DNA of 17,664 nucleotides, taken from NCBI GenBank assembly GCA_945947925.1, contig CAMEZU010000013.1, forward strand, positions 1-17,664. Reading direction: 5' to 3'. This stretch comes from an uncultured Verrucomicrobiota bacterium. GTDB taxonomy: Bacteria; Verrucomicrobiota; Kiritimatiellia; RFP12; UBA1067. The notes beneath the pieces were generated by a model. The model was not told where the DNA came from and ran no database searches. It saw only the letters and a list, made by a program, of their open reading frames with translations. The position numbers and the translations under genes are program-made. Shown here piece after piece: positions 1 through 6,718 of this stretch (its first letter is position 1; every line of letters starts with the position of its first letter).

Positions 1-301
1 GGACCTCGATCTTGATCCAGTTGTAGCCCGCGGCCTTGCCGAGCTTCGCGATGCGGATCGCCTCGTCCGCGTTGCGCGCGCCCGAGGTATTGAGCATGAT
101 CTCGACCTTGGAGCGGTCGATCACCTTCAGGATGTCGTCGTTGGCGGCATCGCCTTCATGCACGCGCGTCAGCGCCGTGGTGACGAGTTCCGTTCCGCTC
201 GCCGCCAGCGCGGCCTTCAGCAGGTCGCCCGAGGCGAACTTGCCGGTTCCCAGGAAAAAGCGGTTCGTGAATTTCTTGCCGCCAATGACCAGTTCTTTCA
301 T
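1..301 (-). CDS. thiG: Thiazole synthase ThiG (partial, N-terminal 100 residues)
   Basis: ThiG builds the thiazole phosphate ring of thiamine from 1-deoxyxylulose-5-phosphate, dehydroglycine and sulfur carried by ThiS; it acts in the cytosol. The visible protein begins MKELVIGGKKF, followed by the FLGTGK motif (about residues 17-21), the NTSGAR motif (71-76) and WIKIEV at the window edge. Lys97 in that last motif matches the family's Schiff-base lysine. The (beta/alpha)8 barrel continues beyond position 1, so about 150 residues are missing only because the window ends. The ATG at 301 is preceded by a purine-rich Shine-Dalgarno (GGAAGG, 314-319), stronger than most sites in this window. The gene lies 85 bp downstream of ligA. 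A possible 19-codon ORF fills most of that gap and overlaps the start as ATGA. No thiS is visible here. Identification by motif recognition is confident. Confidence 0.93.
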   Translation of the reverse strand, partial: MKELVIGGKKFTNRFFLGTGKFASGDLLKAALAASGTELVTTALTRVHEGDAANDDILKVIDRSKVEIMLNTSGARNADEAIRIAKLGKAAGYNWIKIEV

Positions 302-357
302 TTGTTCTGATTTCCTTCCTTCAGTCCCCCCATGAGCTCGTTCATCAGGCTGATCAT
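298..357 (-). CDS. Possible 19-aa leader ORF overlapping thiG start
   Basis: An ATG at 357 opens a 19-codon frame (begins MISLMNELMGG) whose TGA overlaps the thiG ATG in an ATGA arrangement, which would allow translational coupling. It starts 12 nt downstream of a TGATAAAAT sequence resembling the window's other extended -10 elements, so its mRNA could be almost leaderless. The thiG Shine-Dalgarno lies inside it. Its ends also form an inverted repeat (CCATGA at 353-358, TCATGG at 329-334 when read on the minus strand). It matches no thiamine protein I know and lacks the C-terminal GG of ThiS. It may simply be a structured 5' leader with a chance ORF. Confidence 0.22.
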   Translation of the reverse strand: MISLMNELMGGLKEGNQNK

Positions 358-369
358 GGTTGATTGTCT

Positions 370-378
370 ATTTTATCA
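370..378 (-). promoter_or_regulatory. Probable extended -10 element upstream of thiG
   Basis: The minus strand reads TGATAAAAT, one mismatch from the TGnTATAAT element found upstream of five other genes here. It lies 9 nt past the ligA stop codon and about 69 nt upstream of the thiG ATG. A transcript starting about 7 nt downstream would begin some 5 nt before the ATG of the small ORF at 357. No convincing -35 hexamer is visible. It could give thiG transcription independent of the long upstream operon. Confidence 0.45.
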
Positions 379-386
379 TTTTTCGG

Positions 387-2519
387 TTAGAAGAGCTCAC
401 CCTGCGTCAGGACGCCCCCCGGGGCCTGCACAGCCGATGCGGCGTCCCCGGCCGGCGGCACGGCGTCCGTCAGTCCGAGGAGCTCCTTCAGTTTCGCTTC
501 GTCGATGACCTCAGTCCCCAGCGCCCGCGCCTTGTCGGTCTTGGTCGCGCCGACGTTCGCGCCGGCGATGAGATACCGCGTCCTGGACGTCACCGCGCTC
601 TGCACGATGCCGCCCGCCTGTTCGATGAGCTTCGCGTATTCGGGACGGGGACGGGAGAGCGAGCCCGTCAGCACGCAGCCCGCGCCGACCAGCGGCCCCT
701 CCGTCCGCGCCGCCGCCCGCGCGGCACGTCCCGGGTCGAGCCCGAGGGCGGCCATCCGTGCGGCGAAGGAGCGTCCGTAATCACTCGCGAAGAAGGCGAG
801 CACGGCCTTCGCCGCCTCGACCTTGATCTTGAGGATCCGCCGCTCCTTGCCCTTCTTCGCGTCGTTCTCGATCACATCCTTCAGGACCGCGCTATCCGCG
901 AGTTCGCTGAACCGCGCGTGCGCGTCCGCAATGTCCTTCGCCACTGTCACGCCCACGTTGGGAATGCCGATCGCGAACAGCCAGCGCTCGAGCGTCGCCC
1001 CGCGCGCGGCCTCCACGGCCTGGCGCATGTTCTCCGCGTTCTTGCCGAACTTGCGCGGCGCGCCGGCCTCGCCGACGTCGAGCTTCGCGAGCGCGGCGTA
1101 GTCCAGGGTGAAGAGGTCGAGCGGATCGGCGACGAGTCCCTTCTCGACGAGCGCGTCCGCGACCTTGCCGCCGAGGGCCTTGATGTCCAAGGCGTTGCGC
1201 GAGCTGAAGTGCTCGAGCCGGCGCTGGAGCTGCGCGGGACACGCCGGATTGACGCAACGCACCGCAACCTCGCCCTCGAGCCGCGCCACGGCGCCGCCGC
1301 AGACGGGACAGGCGGACGGCATCACGAACGGCTTTTCAGCACCCGTGCGCTTCTCGGGAATGACCGAATCGATCGCCGGAATCACGTCCCCCGCCTTCAC
1401 GAGCCACACATGGTCGCCGATGCGGATGTCCTGGCGGACGATCTGGTCGGCGTTGTGCAGCGTCGCGCGGGAAATGGTCGAGCCGGCGAGGTCCGTCGGA
1501 CGCAGCTCGGCGACGGGCGTCAGGATGCCCGTGCGCCCGACCTGCACCGTGATTGCCTCGACGACCGTCTCGGCGCGCTCGGGCGCGTACTTGTAGGCGC
1601 GGGCCCAGCGGGGACCGTGCGCCGTCGCGCCGAGCGGCGCGTAGAAGCGGCGTTCGTCGATCTTGATGACGGCACCATCGATCTCGAAGCGGAAGGTGTG
1701 GCGGAGGGACTGCAGCTCGTCGATCGCCGCGTACATTTCCTCAAGCGTCTTCACGGCCTTCGACCACGGCGCGACCGGGAAGCCCCAGCGGCGGAAGGCG
1801 GCGATCATCTCGGAGTGGGACGCGAAGCCGTCGCAGCCCGTGCCGCCCGCGTTGTAGAGGATGACGTCCAGGGGACGCTCCGCCGTGACGCGCGGATCGA
1901 GCTGCTTGAGCGAGCCCGCGCACGCGTTGCGCGGATTGGCGAACTCCTCGAGTCCCGCCGCCGCCTGGCGCGCGTTGAGGGCGAGAAAGCCCTCACGCGT
2001 CATGTAGGCCTCGCCGCGCACCTCGAGGTCCTGCGGCGCGTCGGCGGGAAGAAGCTGCGGAATGGTCTTGATCGTCCGCACGTTCGCCGTGATGTCGTCC
2101 CCGACCGTCCCGTTGCCGCGCGTCGCCGCGCAGACGAGCTTACCGCCCCGGTAGCGCAGCGACAGGGAGATGCCGTCGATCTTCGGCTCGACGACGTAGG
2201 TGAAGCCCTGGACCGTCTTGCGGACGAAGGCATCGAACTCGGCGAGCTCGCCCTTCGCGTGCGTCTTGTCGAGGGACTGCATCGGCGGCTCGTGCGTCAC
2301 CTTGCGGAAGCCCTCGCTCGTGCCGCCCGCGACGCGGCGGACGGGCGAATCGGGCGTGGCGTACTCGGGATGCTCGGCCTCGAGGCGGAGAAGTTCCTGC
2401 TCCCAGAGGTCGTAGTCACGGTCGCCGACCGTCGGCTGCGCAAGGTCGTAGTAGTCGTGGTTCGCCTTCTCGATGAGACGGCGGAGCTCGGCGATGCGGG
2501 CTTGGACGGCGGCGGCCAT
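387..2519 (-). CDS. ligA: NAD-dependent DNA ligase LigA
   Basis: LigA seals nicks in duplex DNA during replication and repair, using NAD+ to form an enzyme-adenylate. At 710 aa it is slightly longer than the usual ~670. The N-terminal Ia domain has the HDYY and DYDLW motifs (about 21-39). The adenylation motif EPKIDG (111-116) places the nucleotide-accepting lysine at Lys113. FANPRNACAGSLKQLD (193-208) and DGAVIK (281-286) follow. A four-cysteine zinc finger is at C404, C407, C422 and C427, then helix-hairpin-helix segments and a C-terminal BRCT domain from about 605. The last ~25 residues are an Ala/Pro/Gly-rich tail. The ATG at 2519 overlaps the stop of the upstream azlD-exbD fusion by one base (TGATG), indicating coupled translation. 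The same frame is open upstream to 3062, but that part is antisense-like sequence inside the preceding gene and lacks ligase motifs. Confidence 0.96.
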   Translation of the reverse strand: MAAAVQARIAELRRLIEKANHDYYDLAQPTVGDRDYDLWEQELLRLEAEHPEYATPDSPVRRVAGGTSEGFRKVTHEPPMQSLDKTHAKGELAEFDAFVRKTVQGFTYVVEPKIDGISLSLRYRGGKLVCAATRGNGTVGDDITANVRTIKTIPQLLPADAPQDLEVRGEAYMTREGFLALNARQAAAGLEEFANPRNACAGSLKQLDPRVTAERPLDVILYNAGGTGCDGFASHSEMIAAFRRWGFPVAPWSKAVKTLEEMYAAIDELQSLRHTFRFEIDGAVIKIDERRFYAPLGATAHGPRWARAYKYAPERAETVVEAITVQVGRTGILTPVAELRPTDLAGSTISRATLHNADQIVRQDIRIGDHVWLVKAGDVIPAIDSVIPEKRTGAEKPFVMPSACPVCGGAVARLEGEVAVRCVNPACPAQLQRRLEHFSSRNALDIKALGGKVADALVEKGLVADPLDLFTLDYAALAKLDVGEAGAPRKFGKNAENMRQAVEAARGATLERWLFAIGIPNVGVTVAKDIADAHARFSELADSAVLKDVIENDAKKGKERRILKIKVEAAKAVLAFFASDYGRSFAARMAALGLDPGRAARAAARTEGPLVGAGCVLTGSLSRPRPEYAKLIEQAGGIVQSAVTSRTRYLIAGANVGATKTDKARALGTEVIDEAKLKELLGLTDAVPPAGDAASAVQAPGGVLTQGELF

Positions 2520-3292
2520 CAGCGGGTCCTCCGCTGCACGGACGGCGGCAGCACCTGCCGCGCCGGTCCGGAAGAAATGCGGCCTGGCGTGGTGGTGCGT
2601 CCGCTGAACGGAATCTTCGACTCCGGTCTCATCGAGGCCGAGACCTTCTCCGCCGTGCCGACGACCGTCCGCTGGGCGCGCATCGGAATCACATGCCGGT
2701 AGCCGCCGCGGTGCAGGTAGTTGTGAACGAACACCCAGATCGCGCGCTGGTCCGCATAGTCCTCGTCGATCTGCACGTAGAGATCGTTCTCCTTCGGGAT
2801 GTCCAGCGCCTCGAGCCGCGGAACGACCTGCTCGGGAAGGACCGGCTTGTCCTGGAACTTGAGGCCCTCCGTCGTCATGCGAATGAGCGGCTTCTTGACG
2901 TTGAGGACGCGGCCCTGCTCGTAGGTGACGGTCGCTTCCGACGCGCAGCCGCAGAGGCCGACGAGACACATGTAGAGCACGGTGCCCGCCAGGATGCTGA
3001 CGAGCGGATTCCCCTTCCAGAGCTGGATCCCGACGGTGAGGAGTCCCGCGAGAAGCGGCCATGCCCAGTCCTTCGCCGGGGTGAAATAGCTCGCGGCGTA
3101 GAGTCCGTAGTAGGAGTAGACGATGAGCCCCGCGATGATGACGGGCGAGATGAAGCGCGAGACGCGCTCCACGACCGGCGGGAGCTCGCGGTCCTTCCCC
3201 GCGAAGAGGACGAACGGAAGCGAGCGGAGCGCGAACGTGACGAGCCAGGCGACGGCGACGACGCCCGCGAGGTAGAGGATCTGGTCAGTCAT
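2519..3292 (-). CDS. AzlD-type transporter subunit fused to an ExbD-like domain
   Basis: Residues 1-112 look like AzlD, the small partner of the AzlC branched-chain amino-acid exporter. There are several hydrophobic segments (about 5-30, 47-68, 77-90, 97-112), an ALRSLPF motif early and a NPLVSILAGTVLYM end typical of the family, which normally stops here at ~105 aa. Instead the frame continues for 145 residues. Residues ~130-205 resemble the periplasmic domain of ExbD/TolR: a strand-turn-strand start (IRMTTEGLKFQDKPV), then LYVQIDEDYADQRAIW and a Gly-Gly-Tyr turn before HVIPM. The ExbD transmembrane helix is not separate; the last AzlD helix would serve. A cysteine pair (LCGC, 113-116) at the junction resembles a lipobox but sits inside the protein. 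The start overlaps azlC by 8 nt and the stop overlaps ligA by 1 nt. The AzlD part is confident; the ExbD likeness is inferred from pattern. Confidence 0.8.
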   Translation of the reverse strand: MTDQILYLAGVVAVAWLVTFALRSLPFVLFAGKDRELPPVVERVSRFISPVIIAGLIVYSYYGLYAASYFTPAKDWAWPLLAGLLTVGIQLWKGNPLVSILAGTVLYMCLVGLCGCASEATVTYEQGRVLNVKKPLIRMTTEGLKFQDKPVLPEQVVPRLEALDIPKENDLYVQIDEDYADQRAIWVFVHNYLHRGGYRHVIPMRAQRTVVGTAEKVSASMRPESKIPFSGRTTTPGRISSGPARQVLPPSVQRRTR

Positions 3293-3896
3293 GACGTTTC
3301 ACGAAGCCTTTCATCTGGTCGGTGAAAATGACGAGGAAGAGCGCCACCATCGTGAACTCGATGCCCTTCGACGGAATCGGGAGCTCCGATCCCGCGACGG
3401 CGCCCGCGACGGATCCGGCGACCCAGTAGAGCGCGTTGAAGGCGTGGTTCCAGAGGCAGTAGTAGCGGTGCTTGAGCGGATCCTTCAGCTTGCAGCCGAC
3501 GTCGAGCGCGTAGATCTCGTCCGCCAGCGAATGGACGAGGAACCACTTCTGCAGGACGGGAATCCCGCGCCACCGCTTCAGCAGCGAGAAGCCGTAGAAG
3601 GCATAGCGGAAGTTGATGCCGAGCGTGAGGAGCGCGACGCCCCAGAGGGACATCCCCGAGACGATGGCCGGGACGACCGAGAAGCTCATCGTCCCCGAGA
3701 TGACGAGCGCGGCCAGGAAGAACTCCCAGACGGGCGCACACGGCGCGCCGACCTGCACGGCGAAGAGGACGCCCGCGGCGAACCCCATCGTCGTGTAGCC
3801 CATCAGCACGGGCAGCGAGCAGATGAACGCACGGCGGGCGATCGCCCGGCGCTCACGACGCGCGATTGGCGAGAATCCTGGCGACACGTTCGGCAT
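3285..3896 (-). CDS. azlC: AzlC-family branched-chain amino-acid exporter subunit
   Basis: AzlC is the large inner-membrane subunit of the AzlCD/YgaZH family, which exports branched-chain amino acids in characterised members. Family features are the N-terminal SLPVLMGYTTMGFAAG segment, GINFRYAFYGFSLL (compare the DVRHVLYG region of YgaZ) and the HSLADEIYAL segment (compare the GLTDEVFA region), among several hydrophobic helices. At about 203 aa it is shorter than YgaZ (~245 aa), mostly at the C-terminus. The start is uncertain. The ATG at 3896 is given. A GTG at 3887 has a better-spaced GAGGA upstream, and an ATG at 3920 is also in frame. All lie inside the 3' end of kdsB, so the genes overlap by 35-68 nt. 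The 3' end overlaps the AzlD-ExbD gene by 8 nt, so both subunits are probably co-translated. Substrate is inferred from the family only. Confidence 0.88.
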   Translation of the reverse strand: MPNVSPGFSPIARRERRAIARRAFICSLPVLMGYTTMGFAAGVLFAVQVGAPCAPVWEFFLAALVISGTMSFSVVPAIVSGMSLWGVALLTLGINFRYAFYGFSLLKRWRGIPVLQKWFLVHSLADEIYALDVGCKLKDPLKHRYYCLWNHAFNALYWVAGSVAGAVAGSELPIPSKGIEFTMVALFLVIFTDQMKGFVKRHD

Positions 3897-4626
3897 CCTC
3901 GGGCGTATCGACGCCCACACCTTCGTCCTGCGTCTTCACGACGGCGATCTTCGCGCCCATCCAGAGCGCGCGCAGCTGCTCCAGCTTCTCCGTCTGCTCG
4001 AGCGCGCACGGGGGCTCGGCGATGTAGCGCTTCAGGAACGCGCCGCGGTAGGCGTAGATGCCCAGGTGGCGGACGTAGAGCCCCGACGCGAGGTCCGGGT
4101 CGTGGTCGCGGTCGCAGGGAATCGGGGCGCGGGAGAAGTAGAGCGCGCCGTCGTCGCGGTCGAGAACCACCTTCACGACGGTCTTCGCGGCAAAATCGGC
4201 GGCGGACCGGATCGGCGTCACGGCCGTGGCCATGTCCCACTTCGGGTTGAGGCGGAGCTTGAGCGCGAGCTCGTCGACGAGGGCGGGGTCGATGAGCGGC
4301 TCGTCGCCCTGGATGTTGACGAGGATGTCGTCGTCCGCGAAGTCGCTGAGGCCCGCGGCGGCGTTATGCTCGCGCGCGGCGCACGCGATGCGGTCCGTCC
4401 CCGACGGGAGCGCGGACGGGGTCATCACCGCGATGCCGCCGTACTGGCGGACCGTCTCGGCGATGCGCTCGTCATCGGTCGCGACGAGCACCTCGTCCAG
4501 GCTCTTCGCCTTCTTGACGGCCTCGACGACCCACGCGACAAGCGGTTTGCCCGCCAGCATCGCCAGCGGCTTTCCGGGGAAACGGCTCGATCCGAACCGA
4601 CTAGGAATGATGCCCAGTGTCTTCAT
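3853..4626 (-). CDS. kdsB: 3-deoxy-manno-octulosonate cytidylyltransferase KdsB
   Basis: KdsB activates Kdo with CTP to CMP-Kdo for assembly of the LPS inner core, in the cytosol. The protein is 257 aa, normal for the family. Visible motifs are the nucleotide-binding IIPSRFGSSRFPGKPL (6-21), VATDDERI (48-55), SGTDRI (75-80), NIQGDEPLIDP (104-114), YFSRAPIPCDRD (163-174) and HLGIYAYR toward the C-terminus. The ATG at 4626 was chosen because the family begins right before the IIPSR motif and because GAAGA lies just upstream; the longer open frame to 4845 only shadows the preceding gene. It overlaps the preceding 695-aa gene by 26 nt and the following azlC, which points to one transcript. It is the best evidence in the window for an LPS-bearing outer membrane. 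Confidence 0.95.
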   Translation of the reverse strand: MKTLGIIPSRFGSSRFPGKPLAMLAGKPLVAWVVEAVKKAKSLDEVLVATDDERIAETVRQYGGIAVMTPSALPSGTDRIACAAREHNAAAGLSDFADDDILVNIQGDEPLIDPALVDELALKLRLNPKWDMATAVTPIRSAADFAAKTVVKVVLDRDDGALYFSRAPIPCDRDHDPDLASGLYVRHLGIYAYRGAFLKRYIAEPPCALEQTEKLEQLRALWMGAKIAVVKTQDEGVGVDTPEDAERVARILANRAS

Positions 4627-6688
4627 GTTCTTCAATCTCGACTTTCTTGAAAAAGATCTTGCGGATGATCGGGAGGCGCCGCTCCTGACGCTCGAGGGAC
4701 CACAGGACGAAGCGCCACTTGCGGTTGAAGGCGTAGCTGGCGGGCAGTTTCGGACAGAAGTCCTCGAACTTGTCGCGCAGCACCGACAGCTGCCACTCCA
4801 TCGCGTGCGTCCGATATTCGAAGCCGTCCATGAACCGCTCCGCAACCTCCTGCATCGTCACCTTGTGATGGCGCTGGTAGGCCTTCAGCGCGTGCGCGTA
4901 GTAGGCGAGGTAGAACTGCGCCATCTTCTGGAGGTTCTCGTCCGTGTACGCAAGGTCCGGCCAGCCGAAGCTGCCGCGGACGGAGCACGTCGCGACTTTC
5001 TTGGGGACGATGCGCGCGGCCATGATATCGTACTCGAACTCGTAGATCTCCTTGCCAATGCCGAAGAGCGGCGACTTCGTCTTCGGGTCGAACTTCTTCA
5101 TCGCCATGTTCTGCGCGGCGGCGTCGCCCATCAGCTGGGCGAGGGCGAGGACGACCTCCTTCTCCTCGCAGGCGGCGTCGTCCGCACTGCAGAAGTAGTT
5201 CGCCGGAATCGAGTCCATCGGCTCGCCCTCGAGACGGTCGCGGATGAAGTAGTCGAGGGGACGGCGCCCCGTGCTCGCACGGCGGCGCAGGATCTTGTAC
5301 TCGCTCAGCGCGACGCCGAGGGCCTTGAACGCCTCGATGCGGGCGAGCATGTAGCTCGCGTAGCCGCGCTTCGCCATCGACAGGCGCTTCTCCACCTTGC
5401 TGCGCTCGATTGGACTGCGGTTCGTCTTGTAGACGATTTCGCGCGTGCGGCCCTTGCCGAACGGCGCGTTCTCGTCCTCGCTTCGGAGCTCGTAGACGTT
5501 CGCATACTCGACGATCTCGTCCTTGCTCATGAGGCCGCGGATGTTCGAGAGCAGCACCTCGCTGCGGTCGTCCGCCCCCGGATGGAAGACGGGGCGTCCC
5601 TCGACGAACGTCGCGCCCGGAAGCGCCGTGCGACGGTCGTCGAACGCCGGCGTGGCGCCTTCGCCCTGGACGGAATAGATCTCGCCCGTGATGTACATAT
5701 AAAGCTGCTCGACGAAGACGGGGCTCGTTTCGTCCGCGAGCTCGGGACGGGAGAGCAGCGACTCGTACAGCGAGGCGATCTCCTCCGCGCGCTGAATGAC
5801 GCCGAGGTGTCCGATGCGGCCGAGGGCGATCGCCTCCATCAGCTTGTCGAGCTCGGGCACGATGCGGTCGAGCGCGACGCCGCGCTGCAGGCCGAAGAGC
5901 TCGATCTCGTGATGCCCGCGGTGCTTGGGCATGCGGGTGAAGGAGTAGACGTTGCCCTCGTAGACGCTGACCATCTCGCGGAGCGCCTTGACGAAGTCGT
6001 CCGGCGAGGACTGCGCGAGGGCGACGAAACGGCAGAACTCGGAGAAGGACAGGAAGTGCACGCCCTTCATCGAGTGATAGTACGTCACTTTCGCGGAAAT
6101 GCGCTTCTTCGCCGCCGCGAGAGCGACCTTCATCTCCCCTTCCGTCCACGCCAGCTGCTTCACGCGCCATTCCTGGCCGAGCCGGCGGTAGTGGTCGAGC
6201 GTCGCGTCGTTGCGCTCGCCCATGACGATGTCGGGCAAGGCGAAGCCAGCCGAGGAGAGGAGCCACTCGTCCGTCTTGAAGAGCCGCTTCGCCGGCACGT
6301 CGCGCTGGGAGATCTCGATCGTGCCGCAGACGACGTTCGCGCAGAGGATGCAGTGCATCAGCGTCTCGCCGCGCTTCGCGGACGGCACGTGCGAGAGCTT
6401 CCAGAAGCGTCCGTCCAGGAGCGGAAACGCGGCGACCGAATGGTTCCCCGTCGTCATCGTCATGACCCGCCCCTTCGCCTTGCGCTTCAGGTCCGCTTTC
6501 TCCACCAGGAGCACGCTCGGCCGCTCGTCCAGATGATCCCTCACGCCGACCTCGAAGATGTACGTGTCCTGCCCGACGTCCCACGCCTCGAACTCGCGCT
6601 CGCGCCCCATCGCCACGGTCTTCACCAGGCCCGGACGCTTGGCGCCCGTCTTCCTGATGCGACTGAGAAATGTGCGGATGGGGTTCAT
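4601..6688 (-). CDS. Uncharacterised 695-aa protein, possible divergent kinase fold
   Basis: I do not recognise the family. The protein is large, soluble-looking, and has no signal peptide or membrane segment. Codon pattern and overlap with kdsB (26 nt) show it is a real gene. The N-terminal third contains a cysteine cluster (C113, C116, C121). The middle is mostly helical. Residues ~415-560 carry features in an order that recalls protein-kinase-like phosphotransferases: a strand with lysine (IVYKTNR, K421), a helix with glutamate (ARIEAF, E452), a hinge-like YFIRDRLEGEP (480-490), GDAAAQN (521-527, a D-x4-N spacing) and a closing acidic EFEYD (550-554). This is inference from spacing; canonical HRD/DFG motifs are absent. 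The C-terminal 100 residues are helical and rich in Arg, Lys and aromatic residues. It sits 30 nt after the MurU-AmgK gene and before kdsB, so an envelope role is possible. No Shine-Dalgarno is seen before the ATG at 6688. Confidence 0.85.
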   Translation of the reverse strand: MNPIRTFLSRIRKTGAKRPGLVKTVAMGREREFEAWDVGQDTYIFEVGVRDHLDERPSVLLVEKADLKRKAKGRVMTMTTGNHSVAAFPLLDGRFWKLSHVPSAKRGETLMHCILCANVVCGTIEISQRDVPAKRLFKTDEWLLSSAGFALPDIVMGERNDATLDHYRRLGQEWRVKQLAWTEGEMKVALAAAKKRISAKVTYYHSMKGVHFLSFSEFCRFVALAQSSPDDFVKALREMVSVYEGNVYSFTRMPKHRGHHEIELFGLQRGVALDRIVPELDKLMEAIALGRIGHLGVIQRAEEIASLYESLLSRPELADETSPVFVEQLYMYITGEIYSVQGEGATPAFDDRRTALPGATFVEGRPVFHPGADDRSEVLLSNIRGLMSKDEIVEYANVYELRSEDENAPFGKGRTREIVYKTNRSPIERSKVEKRLSMAKRGYASYMLARIEAFKALGVALSEYKILRRRASTGRRPLDYFIRDRLEGEPMDSIPANYFCSADDAACEEKEVVLALAQLMGDAAAQNMAMKKFDPKTKSPLFGIGKEIYEFEYDIMAARIVPKKVATCSVRGSFGWPDLAYTDENLQKMAQFYLAYYAHALKAYQRHHKVTMQEVAERFMDGFEYRTHAMEWQLSVLRDKFEDFCPKLPASYAFNRKWRFVLWSLERQERRLPIIRKIFFKKVEIEEHEDTGHHS

Positions 6689-6718
6689 GGTGGGTGAGGT
6701 CGAGGGATGAGGTCTAGG

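Noticed and set aside
302..386. TPP riboswitch upstream of thiG
   Set aside because: The 85-bp gap is short, and I cannot find the conserved CTGAGA and following THI-box sequence.
360..2702. Long plus-strand open frame (780 codons) opposite ligA
   Set aside because: The product is Arg/Leu/Val/Asp-rich with no motif and mirrors ligA, whose motifs are intact on the minus strand. GC-rich coding DNA often keeps an antisense frame open.
2520..3062. N-terminal extension of LigA to 3062
   Set aside because: The extra residues have no ligase features and overlap the AzlD-ExbD coding frame. ATG 2519 gives a normal LigA N-terminus.
4226..6697. Long plus-strand open frame (823 codons) opposite the unknown 695-aa gene
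   Set aside because: It has shadow composition and no motif. The minus frame overlaps kdsB in an operon-like way and has normal amino-acid composition.
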